This document shows positions 26,075-33,217 of a DNA stretch of 64,000 bases, piece by piece. A model generated the notes under the pieces. The model made no database searches, was not told the DNA's origin, and worked only from the letters and a program-made list of their open reading frames with translations. The position numbers and the translations under genes are program-made. Numbering within the stretch: position 1 is the stretch's first letter; the number at the start of each line of letters is the position of its first letter. Source of the DNA: an uncultured Clostridium sp. (lineage in GTDB: Bacteria; Bacillota; Clostridia; Lachnospirales; Lachnospiraceae); the NCBI GenBank assembly GCA_947253885.1, contig CAMYAO010000005.1, positions 1 to 64,000 on the forward strand, written 5' to 3'.

Positions 26075-26744
26075 AAGTCCCCTCCATTCTGTAACCGACA
26101 CCTCTCACTGTTTTGATCAGAGCCGATGCCGTTTTTAATTTTGTCCGCAAAGTCCCCACATGTACGTCTACCGTTCTGGTTCCACCCTCGTAATCATAGT
26201 TCCATACATAAGTTAACAGCATTTCTCTGGTAAACACTTTCCCCGGATTTTTCATCAGCAACAATAAGATTTCGTACTCCTTTAATGTCAACTCCACTGC
26301 TGTTCCGTCAACAGAGACGGTATGCTCTGTCTGATTTAATTCTATATCTGCCAGTCGAAGAATTTGAGACTTCACCGTTCCGGATACTCTTCGCAAAACT
26401 GCTTTTACTCTGGAAACAAGTTCCATCATCCCAAACGGCTTTACCAGATAATCGTCCGCCCCCAGATCCAATCCGATAACTTTATCGTACTCTGATCCTT
26501 TTGCTGTCGACATGATAATCGGAATATCAGCAGTCAAAATGTTGGCTCTTAATTTTTTTAAAACGGAAATTCCGTCCTCATCCGGCAACATAATATCCAA
26601 GATAATCAGATCCGGACATTCTTTTTTCATTCCGTTCCAAAAATCTTGTGCTTTCGCATACCCGTTTGTATGAAATCCGGAAGATTCCAAGGTATACATC
26701 ATTAATTCTCTACTGCTGTCATCATCTTCCAAACAATAAATCAT
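26064..26744 (-). CDS. phoB: PhoB/PhoP-type response regulator
   Basis: A 226-residue OmpR/PhoB-class regulator. Receiver domain 1-120 with acidic pocket EDDD, phospho-acceptor D50 (LIILD), a Thr/Ser switch in MSTAKG and the lysine in KPFG. The DNA-binding winged helix spans about 128-225 (ELTLKEYEILLLLMKNPGKV, VDVHVGTLRTKL). It overlaps phoU by 4 bases (ATGA) and phoR by 11. It probably binds the repeated sites before pstS. Confidence 0.92.
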   Translation of the reverse strand: MIYCLEDDDSSRELMMYTLESSGFHTNGYAKAQDFWNGMKKECPDLIILDIMLPDEDGISVLKKLRANILTADIPIIMSTAKGSEYDKVIGLDLGADDYLVKPFGMMELVSRVKAVLRRVSGTVKSQILRLADIELNQTEHTVSVDGTAVELTLKEYEILLLLMKNPGKVFTREMLLTYVWNYDYEGGTRTVDVHVGTLRTKLKTASALIKTVRGVGYRMEGTYDT

Positions 26745-27394
26745 ATACTGTTGATCCTTTCATTTTTCCCCGTAATAGAAAAGATTACCCATTCCGCTAT
26801 ATTGACCGCATGATCCCCGATCCGTTCAAAATATTTTGCTATCATCAGCAAATCTAAAATGCGTTCTCCGTCAGCTACCGGGTTTACAAGATATTTGATT
26901 AAATTCGTCTTTATCTGACTGAAATAATCATCCACAATGTTGTCTGATTCAATTACCGCTTCTGCAAGTTCACTGTCCTGATATACAAAGGCATCTATAC
27001 TCTTTGTAACCATATCAATGGTGCTCTCCGCAATCTCTCTCATCGGTATATCCTCTTCTACCTTTGATATTACACCAGTGGATACGATATCTGCAATATC
27101 TGCCGACTGAACTCCGATTCTTTCCATATCCGTTACCATCTTCAATGCGGAAGAAACTGTTCGCAAATCCTTTGCGACAGGTTGCTGCTGCAACAAAAGG
27201 CGAAAACATATATTTTCTACCTCTCTATCCTTTGCACTGATCAGTTCTAACAGTTCAAACACCTCTCTCAACTTCTTTTTATCTTGATTTAATAATGCAT
27301 CAACAACCGATGCAATTGACGTTTCGCAAAGCATTCCCATACTGATCATTTCTTTTTTTAATAACTCCAGCTGTTCATCAAATCTAGACCGCAT
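26741..27394 (-). CDS. phoU: Phosphate transport regulator PhoU
   Basis: A 217-residue all-helical protein of two PhoU repeats that couples the Pst transporter to the PhoR kinase. Repeat 1 covers about 10-105 and repeat 2 about 115-210; each carries the metal-site type motif (DREVENICFRLL; ERIGDHAVNIAEW). It starts at the pstB stop and overlaps the regulator gene. Confidence 0.95.
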   Translation of the reverse strand: MRSRFDEQLELLKKEMISMGMLCETSIASVVDALLNQDKKKLREVFELLELISAKDREVENICFRLLLQQQPVAKDLRTVSSALKMVTDMERIGVQSADIADIVSTGVISKVEEDIPMREIAESTIDMVTKSIDAFVYQDSELAEAVIESDNIVDDYFSQIKTNLIKYLVNPVADGERILDLLMIAKYFERIGDHAVNIAEWVIFSITGKNERINSI

Positions 27395-28149
27395 TATCCA
27401 AACCTCCCTGTAATATAATCTTCTGTTCGTTTATCTTCCGGCATTGAGAATATTTTTTCCCCTTGATTAAATTCCACCAACTCTCCCATCAGAAAGAAAG
27501 CACACCAATCCGATATTCTCACTGCCTGCTGCATATTATGTGTTACCATTACAACCGTGTACTGATGTTTCAGTTCCATAATCAATTCTTCTATTTTTCC
27601 GGTTGAAATCGGATCCAACGCAGATGTGGATTCATCCATAAGGATAATATCCGGTTCAATCGCAAGTGCTCTTGCAATACACAATCTTTGTTGCTGTCCT
27701 CCGGATAATCCCAATGCATTTGTTTTCAAACGATCCTTTACCTCGTCCCATATTGCCGCATCTCTTAAAGATTTTTCCACTATCTCATCTAATTTTGATT
27801 TTGACTTAATCCCGTGTATTCTCGGACCGTATGCAATATTATCATATATACTCATCGGGAATGGATTTGCCTTTTGAAATACCATTCCGATACGCTTGCG
27901 AAGTTCCGTAACATCTACATCCTCATCATATATATTTCTTCCGTCAAATTGAATCTCTCCACTTATCTTTACACCGGGCACTAAATCATTCATTCGGTTA
28001 ATGCTTTTTAAAAATGTGGATTTTCCGCATCCGGACGGTCCGATTAAGGTGGTAATGTTTCCTTTCGGAATTTCCGCCTGAATGGATTTTAATGCATGAT
28101 GCTCTCCATACCATAAATTCAATTCTTTTACATTTAATGCCAGTTCCAT
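27394..28149 (-). CDS. pstB: Phosphate ABC transporter ATPase PstB
   Basis: The 251-residue ATPase of the high-affinity phosphate importer. Walker A GPSGCGKST (about 37-45), signature LSGGQQQRLCIARAL, Walker B IILMDESTSALD and the H-loop VMVTHNM are all intact. PstB-specific features include the INRMNDLVPG loop. The start immediately follows the pstA stop. Confidence 0.97.
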   Translation of the reverse strand: MELALNVKELNLWYGEHHALKSIQAEIPKGNITTLIGPSGCGKSTFLKSINRMNDLVPGVKISGEIQFDGRNIYDEDVDVTELRKRIGMVFQKANPFPMSIYDNIAYGPRIHGIKSKSKLDEIVEKSLRDAAIWDEVKDRLKTNALGLSGGQQQRLCIARALAIEPDIILMDESTSALDPISTGKIEELIMELKHQYTVVMVTHNMQQAVRISDWCAFFLMGELVEFNQGEKIFSMPEDKRTEDYITGRFG

Positions 28150-28989
28150 CTATTTTTCTCTCTTTCTAAACAACTTCATTACAATGGAAGCCATTGTATT
28201 TATAAAAAATGTAAGCAGCAACAAGATGACTGCAATAGAAAATGCAATACTTACCTCCCCACGTTCACTTGCATAAACGTATAGTGCTACCGTCAGTGTC
28301 GCAGAAGAAGAAGTCAGCGCATGTACGATATCGTTTAGCACCAGGCCGAAACCTGCCGTAAACAGAAGTGCCGCAGATTCCCCAACAATGCGTCCGATTG
28401 CAAGAATACATCCTACCACAATCCCATCCAGAGAACTCGGTAAAATCACAGTTCGAATCATGTACCATTTTCCGGCACCCAATGCCAATGCCCCTTCTCT
28501 ATAACTCTGAGGAACTGTCTTTAAGCTCTCCTGCGTGGTTCGGATAATTGTCGGCATTATCATAATAGTCAAAGTCAGTGCTCCCGCTAAAATCCCCTGT
28601 TCCAAACCGAATAATTGATTAAAAACCAACATTCCCACCAGACCGAAAATAATAGACGGAATCCCCGTTAATGTTTCCGTTGCAAATTCTATCAACGCTA
28701 CCAGCTTCTTGTTTTCCGCATATTCGGTCAGGTAAATCGCCGCCCCGACACTGATCGGCATTGCAAATAGCATTGCCACTAAAATAATATAGAGTGTATT
28801 CCATATGTTCGGTAAAATTCCGATTGTATTATGAAAATAACTGCTGGTTCCGGAAATAAGTTGAACAGACAGCTTCGGAACTCCCCGGTATACAATGTAA
28901 CCAATCAAAAATACCAATATTGATACTGTGACAGCAGAACAGATGTATAACAACAAATTCATGGATCGATTCCATACTTTTCTTTTCAT
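28150..28989 (-). CDS. pstA: Phosphate ABC transporter permease PstA
   Basis: A 279-residue inner permease with six membrane helices. The EAA-type cytoplasmic loop that contacts PstB is visible at about 160-175 (SYREGALALGAGKWYMI). A GAGGTGA ribosome site precedes the ATG at 28989. It pairs with PstC. Confidence 0.96.
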   Translation of the reverse strand: MKRKVWNRSMNLLLYICSAVTVSILVFLIGYIVYRGVPKLSVQLISGTSSYFHNTIGILPNIWNTLYIILVAMLFAMPISVGAAIYLTEYAENKKLVALIEFATETLTGIPSIIFGLVGMLVFNQLFGLEQGILAGALTLTIMIMPTIIRTTQESLKTVPQSYREGALALGAGKWYMIRTVILPSSLDGIVVGCILAIGRIVGESAALLFTAGFGLVLNDIVHALTSSSATLTVALYVYASERGEVSIAFSIAVILLLLTFFINTMASIVMKLFRKREK

Positions 28990-28995
28990 TTGCTA

Positions 28996-29874
28996 TCACC
29001 TCTTTTTCTTTATTACTAAATTTAAAACTATATTGATCAACATAATAAACAAGAACAATACCAGACCAATAGAAAACAATGCCTGACGCTGTAACGAACC
29101 GACTGCCGCATAGGACATTTCCGATGCGATTGCTGTCGTCAAAAATCGAACAGACCGTAACAGTCCCGGCATATTCGCCACATTTCCGGATACCATGATG
29201 ATCGCCATTGCTTCTCCGATTGCCCGTCCGACTCCCAACACCACTGCAGTCGCAATCCCACTTTTGGCTGCCGGTACCGAAACCTTGAAAAATGTCTCGG
29301 TCTTTGTAGCACCCAAAGCCATAGAAGCTTCCTCATACTCTTTCGGTACTGCCTGAAGTGCACTTTCCGATACACTGATAATCGAAGGCAGAATCATAAT
29401 CGCTAAAACTATTCCCGCCGTCAGCAAGGTGGCTCCGGATGCAATATGGAATCGATGCTGAATCAACGGAACCAATACGATCATACCGACAAGACCATAT
29501 ACAACTGACGGGATTCCCGCCAATAAAGATACTGCGGATCGAATAATATTTGCCACTTTTTTCGGCGCCATTTTAGCCAGATAAATAGCTGTCATTAAGC
29601 CGATCGGCACTCCGATCACAACTGCCAGTCCGGTTCCGTAGATACTGGTCAGTATAAACGGCAGAATCCCAAAGGACGGTTGTTCTCCGGTTGACTGCCA
29701 TTTAGTTCCGAACAAAAATTGTAAAAGTCCGATTTTTTGAATGGCTGGAATCCCGGAGATAATTAAGTAGATTGAGATACAGAGTACAAATCCCACTGCT
29801 GCAATTCCACAGATAAAAAACAAAAAATGGATTCCTTTTTCTAAGTGATTCATCTTCTTTGAAGATTTCTTCAT
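28996..29874 (-). CDS. pstC: Phosphate ABC transporter permease PstC
   Basis: A 292-residue permease with six helices and the coupling loop EYEEASMALGATKTETFFKV. The start is placed at the ATG at 29874, where GAGGTGA lies 6 bases upstream, rather than the GTG at 29883, which has no ribosome site. The N-terminal cytoplasmic lead is basic (KKSSKKMNHLEK). Confidence 0.95.
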   Translation of the reverse strand: MKKSSKKMNHLEKGIHFLFFICGIAAVGFVLCISIYLIISGIPAIQKIGLLQFLFGTKWQSTGEQPSFGILPFILTSIYGTGLAVVIGVPIGLMTAIYLAKMAPKKVANIIRSAVSLLAGIPSVVYGLVGMIVLVPLIQHRFHIASGATLLTAGIVLAIMILPSIISVSESALQAVPKEYEEASMALGATKTETFFKVSVPAAKSGIATAVVLGVGRAIGEAMAIIMVSGNVANMPGLLRSVRFLTTAIASEMSYAAVGSLQRQALFSIGLVLFLFIMLINIVLNLVIKKKR

Positions 29875-29887
29875 TCCTCTCACCTCA

Positions 29888-30709
29888 TTACTTTACCACA
29901 GGCACCACTCCCGCCTTTTTTATTAATTCATGTGCTTTTTCAGAAGTTATAAAATCAAAAAACTCCTGTGCTTTTTCGGATAATTTCTTATCAGTTCTTG
30001 TAATCAGATTAAAATCTCGTTGAATCTTATAGGTTTTATCTGAAATAGTCTTTTCACTGCAACTTACACCGTTAATTGAAATAATTTTAATTCCTTTTTT
30101 CCCGGTTACTGAAGAATAGGAAGCATATCCGATCGCATTTTTACTGTTCTTTACCGATTCTATTACTGCTCCTGTAGAAGTCAGCTCCTGTGACAGAACA
30201 CTTTTTCCATCTGTTCCGGTAATATGTTCAAATCCGTCTCTTGTTCCGGATCCGGCTTCTCTGCCGATACAGGATACCGTTTGCTTATCTCCTCCGACAG
30301 CAGACCAGTCTTTTATTTTCCCCGTATACAGATCTGTCAGCTGCTTTTGAGACAGATTTTTTACTTTATTATTCTCATTTACGATCACTGCTATTCCATC
30401 CAATGCAATCGTAGTCTGCTTTAACCCTTTTTCTGTTTCCTGCTTTTTCAGATCTCTGGACGCCAGACCGATATCACTGGTTCCGTTTGCCACCGCTTCA
30501 ATCCCGGTTCCGGATCCGGTTGCATCATAAGTAATTTTTACTCCGCTGTTTCGATTCATAAAATCCTCTGACAAAATCCCGATTACCGACTCCATCGAAG
30601 TAGAGCCGTTTGTAGAAATATTTTCAGAGTTCTTTCCACAACCCATTAAAGCTCCGATTGTACATACACCTGCAACAGACAATACCAACATTCTTTTAAA
30701 ATTTTTCAT
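29888..30709 (-). CDS. pstS: Phosphate-binding lipoprotein PstS
   Basis: The extracellular phosphate receptor, 273 residues from the ATG at 30709 (AGGAGG is 6 bases away; the ATG at 30715 touches it). The signal peptide ends at lipobox ALMGC and the mature part starts CGKNSENIS. Phosphate-binding segments NGSTSMESVI, DATGSGTGIEA and REAGSGTRDGFEHI are typical of PstS. It is the first gene of pstSCAB-phoU-phoBR. Confidence 0.96.
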   Translation of the reverse strand: MKNFKRMLVLSVAGVCTIGALMGCGKNSENISTNGSTSMESVIGILSEDFMNRNSGVKITYDATGSGTGIEAVANGTSDIGLASRDLKKQETEKGLKQTTIALDGIAVIVNENNKVKNLSQKQLTDLYTGKIKDWSAVGGDKQTVSCIGREAGSGTRDGFEHITGTDGKSVLSQELTSTGAVIESVKNSKNAIGYASYSSVTGKKGIKIISINGVSCSEKTISDKTYKIQRDFNLITRTDKKLSEKAQEFFDFITSEKAHELIKKAGVVPVVK

Positions 30710-30754
30710 TTTCATCCTCCTTGTCTTCTTGATAGATTCAGCTTAACAAGGTAA

Positions 30755-30789
30755 TATCAAATCTATATACATGGTTTTATCAAATCTAT
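30755..30789 (-). promoter_or_regulatory. Direct repeats upstream of pstS (Pho-box candidate)
   Basis: ATAGATTTGATA occurs twice on the minus strand (30778-30789 and 30755-30766), 23 bp apart, that is about two helical turns, some 45-80 bp before the pstS start. PhoB/PhoP-type regulators bind tandem direct repeats, so this is the likely operator of the phosphate operon. Confidence 0.55.
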
Positions 30790-30803
30790 GTAAAGTTTTT
30801 CTG

Positions 30804-30849
30804 AAAAACAAAAAAGTCGCCACCATCCTTTTTTAGATAGTGACAACTT
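30804..30849 (-). terminator. Terminator of truncated kinase gene
   Basis: A 10-bp stem with two G-U pairs (30814-30823 and 30840-30849) is followed on the minus strand by TTTTTTGTTTTTC. The G-U pairs show it works only for minus-strand RNA, separating the kinase remnant from the phosphate operon. Confidence 0.75.
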
Positions 30850-30856
30850 GTCTGTT

Positions 30857-31420
30857 CTATTTAAAATATATTTGAAATTCCATTCCGTCTCTATAAGGTC
30901 GGAACACATAAGAAATCCTGTTTTTCTCCAACAGAATTTTTACAATATAAAGCCCCATTCCGCTTCCGCCCAATTCTGAATTTCGACTTTCTTCAATACG
31001 ATATAAAGGCTCGAATACTTTTCATCAGTCAACGGCTTACACTGATTCTGTATGGTAAATGTCCCGTCTCTTAATTGAATCCCGACCTTTTTCCCGGCTT
31101 CTGTATAATGAAATGCATTTGAGATCAAATTGGACAATACCTTTTGAAGCATTGACAAATTTCCTTCCCACTCCGTATGCTCCAACTCTATTTGAAGCTG
31201 CAGATTCTTCTTTTCCGCAAATACTTCCTGCTCCGATATTGACTCCATAATAACCTCATCCATTAAAAGTTTCTCAGTTTTCTGATATTTCTTTTCACTG
31301 AAAGAGTTTTGAGAATTGATAATGTCCTGTATCATTCCATACATTTTATCCACTTCTTTGATCGACTCTTCCAGATACAGTGCATAATTTTTATAAAAGC
31401 CGATTCCCAACAGCATGTTT
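30857..31420 (-). pseudogene. Histidine kinase C-terminal remnant, frameshifted
   Basis: The remnant starts inside the dimerisation domain (LLGIGFYKNYALYLEESIKE, DKMYGMIQDIINSQNSFSE) and keeps the N-box (MLQKVLSNLISNAFHYT). One base is missing at about 31018-31023 (AAAGTATTC): in the next frame the protein resumes as VFEPLYRIEESRNSELGGSG, MGLYIVKILLEKN and ends FQIYFK at 30857. The N-terminal half with sensor, membrane helices and phospho-histidine is absent; in its place is an IS30-type transposase fragment in the same direction. The gene is therefore dead twice over. Intact relatives are two-component sensors of antibiotic or peptide response type; no partner regulator remains. Confidence 0.8.
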
Positions 31421-31891
31421 TCCTCTTTTCTCCTCATAATTTTTTGTATGACGGCTTTTACCGCGGTGCCTTAATTTTCTAATTGCTCCACGGTTTCCAC
31501 GTGACAATCCTGTTTCGTCAAATTTACCATTATAAATTTCTCGATAAATTGTATTATAACTAATAGCAAAACTAGAGTTTTCAAATTTAAGTCGTGCAGA
31601 AATTTGCTCTGGAGACCATTGATGATTTAAATACAAATCTTTCACGGTGTTAAATAAATTCGAATCGTCTGATTTTTTTATAGGTCTACAGGATAAGCGT
31701 CTTTTTTTATAGGTTTCATGAGCTTCACAAGGGATATATTCTCCATTTTGACTATTTCTTCTTATTTCTCTTGAGATAGAGGATTTATTTCTACCTAGCA
31801 AAACTGAAATTTCTATTTGATTCTTGCCAATATCAATAAAATATTTTAGCAATTCTCGTTCCTTTAGTGTAAAATGAGTATAGTGATTCAT
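31391..31891 (-). pseudogene. IS30-family transposase, N-terminal fragment
   Basis: The first about 155 residues of an IS30-type transposase: the HTH with LGRNKSSISREIRRN, then WSPEQISARLKFENSS, SYNTIYREI and LRHRGKSRHTKNYEEKRGK. A complete protein is about 310-340 residues with a DDE catalytic core, which is absent here. Similarity stops at about 31420, where the frame runs into the kinase remnant and ends after a few foreign codons. Confidence 0.88.
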
Positions 31892-31981
31892 AGTACCTCC
31901 TGATTTTTAGATGTCTTAGCAAACTCTATTTTATCAGATAACTATGAATCATTTTTGTTGCACTTAGATTATATATTCAAG
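31416..31981 (-). mobile_element. Truncated IS30-type insertion sequence
   Basis: Contains the transposase 5' half plus about 90 bp of upstream sequence up to an AT-rich end near 31981 that resembles IS30-group termini (TGTTGCACTTAGATT at 31958-31972). The other end and the catalytic half are missing, so the element cannot move. The exact outer end is uncertain because no partner inverted repeat survives. Confidence 0.65.
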
Positions 31982-32092
31982 CAAAAAAAAGATGAACTCG
32001 CCGGGTCGACGATGTTATGACCAGAAAGTATTCGATGTATCAGCAATAACGCTCTATAGAACATGAGCACCGGACAAGCCGATGCTCATGTT
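31982..32092 (+). other. Scar: gene 3' tail and orphan terminator
   Basis: Just beyond the IS end a plus-strand frame reads VDDVMTRKYSMYQQ then stop (TAA at 32047-32049), followed by a hairpin (AACATGAGCA / TGCTCATGTT, 32060-32092) with a T-rich tail. No plus-strand gene precedes it, so this looks like the last codons and terminator of a gene whose body was lost by IS-linked deletion. The peptide is too short to name. Confidence 0.35.
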
Positions 32093-32094
32093 TT

Positions 32095-32319
32095 TTATTT
32101 TTTGTTAATAGCTTTTATGATAATTATGGCAAAAATCACTAAATCAGTAAATAAGAAGCTACACTCTAGCGCATATTTTAAATAATAAAAATAAGTTGGT
32201 GGTAACTCAACCGGGTATTTAGTAAAGCGACCGCCGAAAAAATGAGGGATAAACAAGCCGACCAGTAGCAAAGCAACCGCCACCCCATATAAGCATATTG
32301 TTTTCGTGTCTTTTTTCAT
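32095..32319 (-). CDS. Small two-helix membrane protein
   Basis: A 74-residue protein with a basic N-terminus and two hydrophobic segments (LYGVAVALLLVGLFIPHFF, about 9-27; CSFLFTDLVIFAIIIIKAI, about 53-71), so a hairpin membrane topology. No family recognised. AAAGGAG lies 6 bases before the ATG at 32319, so it is probably translated. It follows the frameshifted secreted protein by 17 bp in the same direction. An accessory or immunity-like role is possible but unproven. Confidence 0.6.
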   Translation of the reverse strand: MKKDTKTICLYGVAVALLLVGLFIPHFFGGRFTKYPVELPPTYFYYLKYALECSFLFTDLVIFAIIIIKAINKK

Positions 32320-32336
32320 AAAAATCTCCTTTGTTA

Positions 32337-33064
32337 TTATTTGTATGTTACATATCTATGGAAATCTACACCGTAAGGTTTTTTTGCATTACCTTTCCCA
32401 CATTTTTGCCAGGTTCCACCGGAAATACCATTTATTATTCTTCTACGTTCTATATCAAATTTCTTAACTTCATAGATAGTTCTTGCCTCCAAGTAGCCCT
32501 TTTTGACCTTTTTTTTCTTTTTTTTCAATGGAATCTTATAGGATCCTGATATAGAGATTGCATTTTCGCTTGTAACATCAAAACCTACTAAAGCTGTTAC
32601 TTGCTTTGATGATACCCCTCCAGATGCAGAAAAAGTACAACTTATCTTTTTTGTTTGTGATATCTGTATAACTACACCCGGCTTTCCGGATGCTTTCGCA
32701 ATAATATCTTTGTCTATATAGTCAGACGCTTTTTTGCATTTGCAGGTCTGTAAAGAAAACCATATGCAGCAAGAGGATGAAAAGAAAAATTTCTCAGATT
32801 TCCTTCTTCCTGAAATAGCGTTTCTTCCATCAATGTTGGATCAATCACTTGTACATGTGATATATTTTCATCTTCAAACGCTTCAGCAACTTTTCGATTA
32901 ACCAATGCTTCATTCGACAAATCAATAGAAAGTATTTTTGTATTAGATGGCGATTTTGTCGAAGTGGAGGTTTCAGCACCGTAAACAAGTGTATTAGAAA
33001 AAAGCACAGATAATAACATGACTAATATAACAAAGTTTTTTTTGAAATTCAATGCCATACTCAT
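32337..33064 (-). pseudogene. Secreted protein of unknown family, frameshifted
   Basis: A signal peptide (FVILVMLLSVLFSNTLVYG) leads into about 120 residues, after which the frame breaks in the run of six A at 32730-32735 (NAKK). With one more A the protein continues (ASDYIDKDIIAKASGKPGVV, TALVGFDVTSENAISISGSY), has a lysine-rich stretch and ends with GGTWQKCGKGNAKKPYGVDF and HRYVTYK at 32337. The restored length is about 242 residues. The beta-rich, serine-alternating middle and the KPYGVxFxxY tail recall small secreted proteins of Firmicutes, but I cannot name a family. The start at 33064 is chosen because GGAGG is 5 bases upstream. Confidence 0.65.
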
Positions 33065-33092
33065 ATAATCCTCCCTCATTTGTAAAACTGAC

Positions 33093-33132
33093 AGGTACTC
33101 TCCCTACCGATTGCCCGGTAAAGAGAGCACCT
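33093..33132 (-). terminator. Stable hairpin after the HID-NEAT-LRR gene
   Basis: AGGTACTCTC / GAGAGCACCT with an inner TACCG / CGGTA stem forms a nearly perfect 14-15 bp hairpin 85 bases after the LRR-protein stop and 28 bases before the next start. The minus-strand tail is only GTCAGTTTTAC, so it may be a terminator, an mRNA-stabilising stem, or both. Confidence 0.45.
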
Positions 33133-33217
33133 ATCAAACATCAGATGTGTTTTTTTGTAATTTCGTCGTTCTTCTTACTGCTTAGAGCACGTATATTGAC
33201 CGGCAACAAGAAAAATA

